Origin: Laetiporus sulphureus 93-53
Taxonomy: Eukaryota > Basidiomycota > Agaricomycetes > Polyporales > Laetiporaceae
Assembly (NCBI RefSeq): GCF_001632365.1
Contig: NW_024468554.1
Location: 238,553-302,552, forward strand
DNA length: 64,000 bases
Reading direction: 5' to 3'
Part shown: piece after piece, positions 54,601 to 64,000 of the stretch
Layout of the letters: each line of letters begins with the position of its first letter
Position numbering within the stretch: the first letter of the stretch is position 1
Position numbers and translations under genes: made by a program
The notes under the pieces: model-generated
What the model was told of the DNA's origin: nothing
What the model saw: the letters and a program-made list of their open reading frames with translations, nothing else
Databases searched by the model: none

Positions 54601-57600
54601 ACATGCGGATTGGGCAGAGTCATTTCTTCTATGGCTTCTGGAGTCCCTTCTCTACGGGTGAACTTGCGGTTGACGACTGCGATCCGTAGACCATCACCAC
54701 GTTTCGCTTGAACACCGACATCCTCAATATCCTGCGTTCCCTGACTGCCTGAAGCTTCCCCATTGAAAAAATCGGTAACCTTGCGCTGGCGGAACTTGTC
54801 ATCTAGCGCAACGACTCGGCGATGCAACCAGTCCGGGTGCTTGATGCGAGGAACAGGATTTGCCACTTTCTGCATAGCGGCTGGGATGGTGATCAGTTTC
54901 TGAATGACGGACCCCAAACGCTCGATATAGTACTCCCAGTCGAGGATCGATCGAAGGTCGAAGGTCGTCAAGCTGTTGTCCTTTAGCCACTTACGGAGAT
55001 ACGTGCGCTTGACGCTCTCTTCTGCAGAGAAGATCGCTACGGGGACTGCCCGCTCAGTAACCGGAGCTCCCATGGGACGGGCGGAGATGATGAATTTGCA
55101 CGCGAGACCTTTGTCTTTGACCATTTGGTCACCCAAAAACTCAGCTAATCGTCTTGCCGTACTGATAGACGTTGACTTCTGTCCGGCATATTCAGCCAGC
55201 GTCTTCGACATGCTCCTGTTCTCGGCAATAAGTTCGACCAGCTCTTCATCCTCGAGATCCTCGGCTCTGCTGAACAAGACGTCGAGCCATCGATCTGCCA
55301 CCTGCGCAACTGAAGCATAGCATTCCTCTGTAGTAGTGCCAAGGAGGAAGCGCTCGAAGATTTGCGATTGGAAGGTCTTGACGAGCTGGAGTTCACCGCG
55401 CCGCTTGACTTCAAAGCCCTTGAGTTCGGCCAATGATCCGTCGTCGTTGAAGACAGCATAGCGCTTCTTCAACAACTTGTCCTCCTCCTTCGACGATGGC
55501 AGGATCATGGCCTTGTAAGGACCGTCGAGCTCGAAGAAGATAGAATTTTCACTGTGAATGTTATATTCTCCGGTTTCAGGATTGAGGTCATGGTACTGAT
55601 GGTTCGTAAACTGGGCATGGACCAGATGGTTCAACATCGTGCAAGGATACGAAATACCGAGAGTCTTCCCGTTTGCAAGTTTGAACTTGAAATTCTCGGG
55701 GAAGACGCCTGGAAGCATACACCAGATACCATCAGTATCGAGTTCCAATGGACGTCCAATCTGTTCCACTAGGCGCCTGGCCATCTGGATGATGGTGGCC
55801 CCAGTCAAGCAGGTGATACCGGCCATCTCCATGGAGTGCCATCGAGCGCCTTTGCGCATCACGTAACCATAAAAAGAGTTCAGGATGCACTTGTGCGCAA
55901 GCTGCAGGGAGTCATAGATGACGACCATCTTCTTCGCCTCGTCGACCTCTGCGATGGAACATTGTCCCGCCAGGGTCTTTTCCAGGTTCTTCTTCCACGT
56001 CTTATGCAACCCTTTGTACTCATATCGACGGTCACGGAAGCGGCGCACGGTGTCGATATAGAAGGGGTTCTCTCTTTGACAAATGATAGCCTCACGGTTC
56101 TCGACCTTTGTGTCCTTGATCTTCTTGTATACTTTCCGCGAGTAGTCTCCGAGGCGTTTATGTAGTAGGGCTGTCTGCTCGGCATCGGTGAGGTCGATAA
56201 ACTTGCGCGGGGGGTTGCCGGGTCGTTTCGGAGGAAATGTCTCCTGGTTGAGGGCGTGCTTGATCATATTGAACTCGTCACGCCTGGCGGGGAAGAACTC
56301 CCCTCTCCATGCCCATGTCATGCGGCGATCGCAGGTCTTGCCTGGCCGATTGTAGTCGCACACGGCACAAACAGCTTCTTCAACCATCGAGTCCGGCTGC
56401 AGCCGGTTTGACAACATGATGTTCGGGTACATGGCCGCGACGTCTAGATGGTAGATGAGCGGCTTGTCCATTCGCTGCGGGTTGTCGCGCATCTTCTCCA
56501 GCGCAGCTTGTATGTCGGCCTTGACTTCGTCATAGTTCGTGATATCCTCGAGAGACGCCTTCGACTCCTCCATTATACAGAACTTCAACGCAGCATCGAG
56601 TTCATCGATGAGCTTCAAAACGAGTCAGCGCGCGACTTGAACGTGGGACGAGAATAATATCACCTTCTGTACTGCCGCAGGCTCTATCTTGAAGTAAGTG
56701 GGAATATCGCTCCTGAATACCCCGGCTTCCAGGGCCTCCACATGTCCGCCAACGTAGGTTTCTGAAGCAAGCAGATGACCTTCATACATGTTCCCGTGTT
56801 CGTCTTCGTGTCGGTTCGGCATGATAATCTGGCCACGGTATGCTTCCACCTGAAAAGAAGGATTAGCGTCAAGCCTTTTGTATATCAACTTCGTGCTCAC
56901 CATAAGTAATGTTTCGCACAAAGTACCGGTGCCCTTCCGCAGAACCTCGTCTGGGCACAATGGAATGATGTTGCACAGCGAGAAAATAAATGGATGCAAA
57001 TATTTCATGTACAGATAGTAGGTCGCTACGGCATCGGAGACGGAATATTGTGCCAGAGTCTGAGGCTGCTCCATAGCGTATCTGTGGTCAAGACTGTCAA
57101 GCAGGCCATGAACGCCAAGCATTTCCATCACTCACGGTGTCATCAGCTCAGGATCCAGCTCTATAGGATTATAGCCTAATTTGGCAGTCGTCACCGCCTT
57201 CAAGCCCTGACTGCCTTGGGGGAGGTACGAGTCGCGCTTCACCCAGCGGAAGCAGTCCATGTGCACGCATGTGCGACTCTTGAACTCGTCCTCCGCGTCC
57301 TTGGAAAACCCAGTTTCCAAGAACATGTCAATCCCGTGCACCTTGGCACGCGCGCACAGGAACGGGAAATCGAAGAAGTCCCCGTTGAATGTGGCCATGA
57401 CGGTGGGTTTCACGTCTTGGACATGAGAGAAGAAACGTTGGATGGCTGCGGCCTGTGGTGGCCAAGTGAGCTCATGCGCCGCACGGTGAGACATGTACGT
57501 ACTTCGTCGGGTTCGTTGAAAACCGTGAAGGGGCCTTCATATCCCTCCTTTGGTGTATACTCAAAGTTCTCGATGTCCTCACTAACAATCTCTCGGTTTG

Positions 57601-58728
57601 TGATGAGGTAACCTTGGCCATCAATCATATACGAAATCATCATGACCTGGTCGATCGCCTGGTCGGGAAACTTGAGCGGGGCCTTCGTTGTTTCGATATC
57701 GTAAGCCATGACTACCGGGTCGGCTCGCTTCACACGCTCGACGAGTTGCTTGAACTGTGGCTGCCCGCCCGTGAACGTCACGGCATACCACAATCCGACA
57801 CGGATCTCGTTGTCTATCGCAACGCGCAGGTAGTACGGGACGTCGAACTCGCGAATATCGATGATGCCTTCTCGAGGGTCCTTGTCGCGTGCGCCGGGCC
57901 TGCGGGAACTCGAGCCTGCATCGATCTCCGTACTCCATTCCCCCTCAATCTCGATCGACATACTGGCTGTCGAGTTCACCACCTCCGCGTATGCGTCTAC
58001 GGCGTCGAGCTTGGCGCTGTTCGCAAGGGCGAGTGGCATGAGGTCCCGACGGACTGCAAGGAGGTCAGAGACGTTTCTGAAGTGGAGCTGGAGGTAGAGC
58101 CGTCTGTGGCCCATTAGGTGGTTTGGCAACTTGAGGTTTTCCTTCTTCTCCCGCGTAATCCGGCAGATGAACGCCTCGTACTTCTTCATGAGCCATTCTT
58201 CGATGGTCGTTTCCATTCCACTCTACATCAATCATTTAAAACGTGTCCATTGAATAGCTCTATGACGCACCTTGCATGCGATGTAGAAGTACGGCTCGTA
58301 CTGCAGAGTACACTTGAACATGCCTCCATCGTCTTGAATGAAGTAGAAGTCCACCGCTGCTTTACCAGATGGCCATTCAGGATCTTTCATCAACGTCTGT
58401 GTGCGGCAAGTTGACATCTAGCTCGTATCAATCAAGATTATTGCGTGCTCACCGGGTGCATGTTGATCAGCCATCCTTCCCTCGTCGACCCCTCCTGCAC
58501 GCGCGAAAAACCAAGCTTTTCGTCCACCTCGTCGTTCAGGCTGACCTGTTCGAACCTCTCTGCGAGCTGCGTGCCGTCATCTTCTCTCTGTGGTTGGGGT
58601 TCGGAGGGGGCTCCTCCGCGTCCGCGTCCGCGTCCTCGCCCGCCGCGGAAACCGCGCGCACCTCGGTACCCAGATCTTGAAGATCCTCGCCCACGGCGAG
58701 ATGATCCACTAAATGATCCACGAGCCAT
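51635..58728 (-). CDS. POL2: DNA polymerase epsilon catalytic subunit
   Basis: Nine minus-strand exons (58728-58453, 58396-58271, 58222-57503, 57452-57136, 57081-56901, 56849-56664, 56612-54165, 54104-51720, 51667-51635) join in phase to 2223 residues, the normal POL2 length. Exonuclease motifs: [28 protein letters not shown] and [13 protein letters not shown], with all acidic residues kept. Polymerase motifs: [38 protein letters not shown] and [13 protein letters not shown]. The inactive second polymerase half follows, then C-terminal zinc sites (CRHCD with CVHCG, and CGKCKR with CQCSG). A last 11-codon exon gives [10 protein letters not shown]. It is the leading-strand replicative polymerase of the nucleus and a checkpoint platform. 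Odd: the first 45 residues are strongly RG/GRG-rich, absent from yeast POL2. Confidence 0.96.
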
Positions 58729-59630
58729 CGAACAGCATGAAAGCTGGCGGTTCTCGTCGCAGGAAAAGCATCAGAAATGTCAGGCTTTCTCACCAAATGC
58801 AGGGACGGAAAATATTTTCTCACCTCTCCTCCACGTTATCTGGACACAGGTTTCTTTTCTAGATTAAGAATACTTGTCGCAAGCGAGGGAAGACGTAGAA
58901 AATACCCAGGTCTATGCGGTGGCTGAGAATGAGCAACAAGCGCCCGGGACGCGTTTGTCACAAACGCCAAACATCACACTGAATCACAGTCACGAGGCCA
59001 AAAGTCACAGTGACAACACAGTCACTCTTTCCCGAGCTGCGCAGGCCCTGCGCACATATTTGATACATAAATACGTGCATAGTTTCTGAAGTGACGAGGA
59101 GCGATGCGCATTCTGACCGCTGTAAGGCCATGGGTTCGGCCGCAGAAGCCCTCTTGAGTCGCCCGAAAGAAAGTCGACTGCATCACGATACAAGTTAACA
59201 TTGATCTTCCCTTGCTTGCTAGAAAGAAATTAATTCACAACTCAACCAAATCTATGCATATGCATTGTACAGACACTAGCACTCGGAAGTGTTCCTACGG
59301 GGTGTTACACTGAACATGGTATCCAATCCCACCCAGCCAACCAACCGACTAGTAATATAACGGTACCGGTGACAGTATCGTGAACATAGCATTGCTCTGA
59401 TCGTCGACATAGCAGACAACAAAGAAGCAAGACGGAAGAGAAGACATAGATAAAACAAGGAGATGAAGGGGAAGATCACACAACGTGCCACACGAGGCCT
59501 GATACACTAAAGATGATAAAGACGCGCATGCTTGCGCGGACATTTACGGGTTCATACAACGTCGTGATGGACTGCATAAGAGGTTAAGCAAAGGCAGTAC
59601 GCATGCATAAGTTGCGGCTACTCACGGCAA
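58729..59630. other. POL2 upstream region and 3' flank of the chromatin-protein gene
   Basis: No coding frame of note. Near 58976-59033 short repeats of the type cacagtcac/gtcacagtgac occur (a loose palindromic string). Nothing else recognised. Confidence 0.4.
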
Positions 59631-60428
59631 TCAAGCTGTTGCCTCTTGCTGAGCCGCCTCTCCGTTAGGCGCAGCAGGAGCCTCAGGGGAAGCTTCAGTA
59701 ACAGGAGCTTCAGCAGCGGAGTCCGCAGCAGCCTCTGCCTCGGGCTCTTCAACTATGGTCTCCTGAACGGGAGCCGGCGCGGCGTCGTTCTCCTTTGCGT
59801 CCTTGGCCGCCTACAATCGTATCATGTCAGATCAGTGATCATTCCTCGACTGAGCTGACATGCGACAGACCTTGGAAGCAGGCTTCCTAGAGCCGGCACT
59901 GGATGCAGGCTTCTTCGCGGTAGTTGATGGAGGCTTCGCCGATGCGCGGGATGCGGGCTTGCTGGCACCGCCAGCGGCTTTAGAAGCGGGCTTGTTGGAC
60001 GTGCCAGCGGCCTTGGATGGGGGCTTTGAAGCAGCCTTCGAAGGTGGCTTCGAGGCAGCCTTGGAGGCGGGTTTAGCCTGCGACACGTTCAAGCTCATAT
60101 TCATCGACCTCCATCAATCCGAACATACCCGTTTGGCGGGAGGTGGTTGCGATTCCTCATCAACGTTCCCGTTGGCTGCGGCTTCCTCAGCCTCAACTTC
60201 AGAGGCCGTCCTCTTCTTTCCCTTGGTAGTCTTAGGCTTCTTCTTCTCCTCAGCATGCTCGATGCCATTGGTGGTTGCCTCTTCGGCCTTGGCCTTAGTC
60301 TTCCGTCCTCGCGGCTTCGCCGGAGCCTTCTTGGGCTTTGGCTCAGGCTTCGGTTGCTCTTTGATGCGTGCAGAGCGACGCGGCTCAAAAGGCGTATCAG
60401 TAGCGTGTGCAGCGGCTTTGCGAGGCAT
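59631..60428 (-). CDS. Lysine/proline/alanine-rich nuclear protein, H1/HMG-like
   Basis: Three minus-strand exons (60428-60129, 60077-59871, 59810-59631) join in phase to 228 residues. The N-terminus MPRKAAAHATDTPFEPRRSARIKEQPKPEPKPKK carries an RRSARIKEQPKPEPKPK stretch like that of HMGN or AT-hook-like chromatin proteins. Then come basic KTKAKAEE and KKKPKTTKGKKR blocks, a tandem run of KAASKPPSKAASKPPSK units in exon 2, and an acidic Ala/Glu/Pro tail (EEPEAEAAADSAAEAP). There is no globular domain. It probably binds DNA or nucleosomes in the nucleus. A true linker histone would have a winged-helix, which is missing here. Confidence 0.8.
59880..60075 (-). repeat. Coding tandem repeat (SKPxSKAA units)
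   Basis: Exon 2 of the H1/HMG-like gene is built from repeated gcttcgaagccaccttcgaa-like units encoding SKAASKPPSKAASKPP and variants (ASKAAGGASKPASRASAKPP). Such units expand and contract easily, so length variation between strains is expected. Confidence 0.7.
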
Positions 60429-63400
60429 GCTGGAGATGCGAATGAAGGGGAAAACGAAGACAAGGAGGGTTCGTGTTGTTCGACCTCGGGGCCTGCGAAC
60501 CCCGCGCATTCACGATCAACAAAATCATGTGACTGTGGTCCTAACTTAACCCAAGCCTCGTGACTGACGCGTCGTCCGCCACTTTCGCGTCACGCAGCTC
60601 GCAGTGACACTGCATCGGCATGTCCTTTAACGCTGTTCTTATTTGGGCATTTACATTATTCGACCAGACGTCCGCCATAAAAATGGATAACCTATAATAT
60701 CCAGGATAGCGAACTGATAGATGAGCTGAATTGGGGCCCATCGCCTTGTAGTTCGAGTCTGCTTCTGAGCTCTATGTAAGTAACAGATGACTCAAAGCGG
60801 CGATGATTTCACGGTTTGGTTTCCACTAAAGGATCAAAATGACGAGGACATGATAGATCGAGACATATATATACTCATGCAGCATCAGAAGCACCCAGAT
60901 GCTCAAGTGGTATTTAGGCAAGCATACTTCCCAGTTGAGTGCATGCGCTATGGACCCACAATGGACCACAATCAAAGCAAAGGTGTGTGATCAGGTTTTT
61001 ATGAAAACAATTAGGCATAATATCTTGCATATGACCAAAAAGATGTCATGATGAGACGCGAGATTGCAGTCGGGACGTATTTCAGTCGCCGACATGGTCA
61101 GTCTCACCAGATGAGGTCGCCGGCTTTTGAAGTCTGTGCAGGCGTAGATCAAATCTTCCTTCTCGTCTTCTTGTGAGCTGGTCTTCGCCCTTCCATCGCG
61201 AATGGCTGGTTCATGCACTCCCCTTTGCTCCCATTACAACGGCTGGTGTGTGCTCTCGCGGCTGATCGGCTGCTCTCGTCAATTATAGCTATAACGGCTA
61301 ATGGCTGGTCCGATTCTGAGGTCGAAATGCTGGGTGAGCTTCGTTGCCGTTGCATCATAGTGATCGTCACTTACTCTTTCATCCCTCACCGACGTATCTA
61401 TGTATCTTCCGCCATGATCAAGGCCGTGACCTGCAGCAAAGACCCCACAACTTTGTCATCAGCTTGCGTTTTGTCTAGCATACGGCTGGTTCGTCGCTTC
61501 AGTGTCGGTGGCCATCCACGTTCCCAGAAACAATACGCCTGGGTATGTCACCGTGAGCTCTCCTCCTTTGTCTGTAATCTCCCGTCTGTAGCCTATGATA
61601 CTAGTTGGTCCGTTCTCACTGTTATCGCAGTTTCAAGTTGACTGGACCACACTCGTACATCGGTCCCTTCCCGCATGTCGGGGCATGCTTGGTTGACCAA
61701 GATTTCTACATCAAATACATCGGCCGTTCCAGATCCGAAACTCTCTGGCGACAAGGGAGGGGGTGCGTTAGACTCAGACATCGATATCGAATCTCAAGTT
61801 ACGGACTCATGATTATGGGCTTCATATAGCGAGTAACACACCGTAGATTTCACCAGATTCATAGAAATACAATAATGATCTTGGTCGTGTACCATACAGT
61901 GACCCCGCGCATCTCGATGATTCAAAATAGCAGTCTGGTACTACTTACATCGAAACGGTGTTACGGCGTGATTCAAGTTTCCCTTTTTCATCAAGAATGC
62001 CACTTGCATCCACTGAATATTCATTACTTCATTATCTAAATTCAAAGTCAATACTCAAGCAAAAGTGGAGAGCAAGCGAGTGAGCCAAGAGTCTTCCCCG
62101 AAGCGCCCATATCGGGATAAGTAGGCTGATTACCTAATCGAGTAAACTCGTTTTAAAGTGAGCGCTGGGCTAGCTTCCCACAACATCCTTCTCTGACAGC
62201 AGGAAAGCCGCGATGCTCACACCGTACAAGAGGCTTTCGAGCCTCTATCTCCGTGAGCGGGCTAAGGTCTGAGTATTCCAGTCCCCGGGAACGACTCTTA
62301 CAGAGTCCAATCTCAATGGATCGTGCGACATACCAGAAACTCCAGTCTGTGTCTCATAGGTCCCGAAGAGCTCGACGCGGCTCAAGGACGTGCGCTAGGG
62401 CTTGAGACGACCGACTTGAAAGGTGTCGTGGGACTGGGCGAACGCAGTAATGTGTCAGTCACCGCACGCCCTCTTTCGTCACCTTTGTGCTTGGGTAATC
62501 CCGAGCGCATGGGATGTTTCACGAACTTACGCGTCGGTGTTGACCGACGAGTAATGTGAGTAATATCCCCTGCTTTGCTCTGACTCGCGTTTGGGTATTG
62601 CAGAAAGAGGCTACGAGGAGGGCTGATGTGTTGGGGTCTTGATGCGCCGCGTTCGTCCTTCAGTGCACTTCGCGGCTCGCATGATGGGGTGACTGTCGGA
62701 GATGCCCTGTTCATGCGAAACTCGATTCAGACTACTCTCGTGCTGTCAGAAATTTCGCAATTTTTTCCCTCTCGTGCTCTTCGCGAGTACAATGCCCACG
62801 AAGCGATGGATTTGACGGTCCTCGTGAAGTCGGTTTTTGGAGAAACTGAGCAGTAGTTGACGTAAAGCATACGAGGTGAGCTGTTGACAATGGATCGAGC
62901 TGAAGACTGATGCGTGTTGCATCAGATTGGTCAAGTTTACTCGACAGCGCGCTTGTAGAATAAGCTCAATGGTCATCGGACCTAATGTGTGTTGCGTTAC
63001 AGAATAAATCATCCATGCTGGCGATGGAGTCGCAAGTTCGGAAGACTGGCTGATTGAATAATGTTTCTAGTTGGCATGCTCACGGTGTCAATCGCTGTAT
63101 CCCAAGGCTGTTTACTACCTGCCCGTAGTTCAGATACAGAGTTGGCAAGTCCGTTTACATCTTCATATTGTACTGTGGCACAGCTTATTTACCCACACGT
63201 TATCCTTCCTGTCGCATCCAGCCCATCCCGCAGCAAGATTGGAAGGCGACCTCGGTGTGTAGAGCTGATGGCGCTAAGCGGATGTACACCGACATCGGTT
63301 CTCGCGCTGACTACGGTTTTCGGGGTTCCTTCTACTCCTTGCGAGGATTATTTCTGTTCTTATTTATCTCCTGATATATCTAGATGACGTCGTGTTTCAG

Positions 63401-63613
63401 CGTCGAGGTGTTGAATTTGATGTCTTTTCCTTGTACTTAACCATAATTATGCCCGACTAACGCAATATGTCATTGCGATCGATGCTAGTAACAAGTTGCA
63501 AGGCAGATGGAGTCCATCAACGGCTGATATGTATACTAAGGACGAGCTCAGTGCCCTGTAAACGCAATACCATTCCTCACCGACGCAGCCAAAATGACAG
63601 ATGCCACAACGTC
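60429..63613. other. Gene-free stretch
   Basis: Open frames such as 61213-61641 (plus), 62323-62559 (plus) and 62714-62382 (minus; Ser/Pro/Arg-rich, with TPTRKFVKHPMRSGL) were inspected, but no domain or exon chain could be confirmed. The 62.3-62.9 kb part is the likeliest to hold an unrecognised small gene. Confidence 0.35.
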
Positions 63614-64000
63614 TCATTCTGCCGGGTTCGCCTGCAACCGCCGCTCAAAGAACGCTCTTATATCCTCCTCAGTCACTTCTCTGTCCTCCTCCGCAAACGG
63701 ACGAAGGTGATTCATCAGCTCATCTCTGCAGTCGGCCAAATCCAGGACCCGAGAAAGTGAGCCAGAGCATTTTTCGCTGAAGTAAGAGCCACGTACCGCA
63801 TAGTGTTGAACGCGCGGATCCCCTCTATCGCCCTGTCACGCGGGAGGCGCTGCAGCGCACGCAGGCCGAGCTCCTCCAGTGTCAGTTCTATTAGTGAGAT
63901 GCAGTCAGAAATATGTCGTAATATATTGATTGTCTAGAAGCAAAGACGTACTCGAGTCTGGGTCTTCCGGCGGTTCGTAAGTCTCCTCTTCCGCAAGAAG
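63614..64000 (-). CDS. C-terminal end of an unidentified protein, continuing off the right edge
   Basis: Three minus-strand exons join in phase: 64000-63952 (partial; LLAEEETYEPPEDPDSK), 63887-63797 (LTLEELGLRALQRLPRDRAIEGI) and 63725-63614 (DELMNHLRPFAEEDREVTEEDIRAFFERR, ending QANPAE). Both introns have GTACGT donors and are 64 and 71 bp. The fragment is helical and acidic. No family was recognised; the start lies beyond the window. Confidence 0.65.

Noticed and set aside
60740..60770. tRNA T-loop-like string (gttcgagtc)
   Set aside because: No matching acceptor stem, D arm or anticodon arm could be drawn around it; the same holds for similar strings near 19362 and 29303, which lie in other contexts.
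62323..62860. Pair of short plus-strand frames and a Ser/Pro-rich minus-strand frame
   Set aside because: No consistent splice chain, domain or repeat; kept only as a note in the gap description.

Overview
The window looks like nuclear DNA of a basidiomycete fungus, most likely an agaricomycete. Protein-coding genes are cut by many short introns (mostly 43-65 bp, with GT/AG ends and CTNA-like branch sites). Typical fungal genes are present (ASE1, GNA1, profilin, POL2, a BEACH protein, UstYa-like proteins). Members of the DUF6533 membrane-protein family, which is expanded in mushrooms, occur at three loci. No CRISPR array, rRNA or convincing tRNA was seen. Gene models below were built by hand-splicing reading frames; exon phases were checked arithmetically wherever exon boundaries are given.

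Layout. 0-6 kb: poorly coding DNA, with a decayed minus-strand DUF6533 gene that is interrupted by a 434-bp inverted-repeat element and followed by a duplicated gene tail. 6.26-13.3 kb: one very large gene fusing a cytosine-5 DNA methyltransferase domain to a RING-containing SNF2 ATPase (DNMT5/Rad8-like). 14.6-19.3 kb: a small four-helix membrane protein and a six-exon class I methyltransferase. 19.7-20.4 kb: a near-perfect 648-bp palindrome. 21.9-23.6 kb: a second, probably damaged DUF6533 gene. 24.2-24.8 kb: profilin. 25.2-33.0 kb: a large BEACH/WD40 gene, divergent from a secreted GPI-anchor-type protein (33.5-34.3 kb). 34.5-37.7 kb: two UstYa-like genes and a proline-iminopeptidase-like hydrolase with an apparent N-terminal frame break. 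37.9-41.7 kb: ASE1 and GNA1. 42.6-44.3 kb: the best preserved DUF6533 gene. 46.2-46.9 kb: a MARVEL-type membrane protein. 48.7-49.7 kb: an intronless PB1/RG-rich protein. 51.6-58.7 kb: DNA polymerase epsilon catalytic subunit. 59.6-60.4 kb: an H1/HMG-like chromatin protein. A minus-strand gene runs off the right edge at 63.6-64 kb.

How the genes work together. Most are independent housekeeping genes: genome replication (POL2), chromatin (methyltransferase-helicase, H1/HMG-like), cytoskeleton (profilin, ASE1), membrane traffic (BEACH) and chitin/UDP-GlcNAc supply (GNA1). The only cluster-like group is the UstYa pair beside the peptidase-like hydrolase. The repeats (a 648-bp palindrome, a 434-bp foldback element, duplicated DUF6533 tails) lie in gene-poor stretches; the DNA methyltransferase encoded nearby belongs to a class linked to silencing such DNA, but no direct connection can be shown from sequence.
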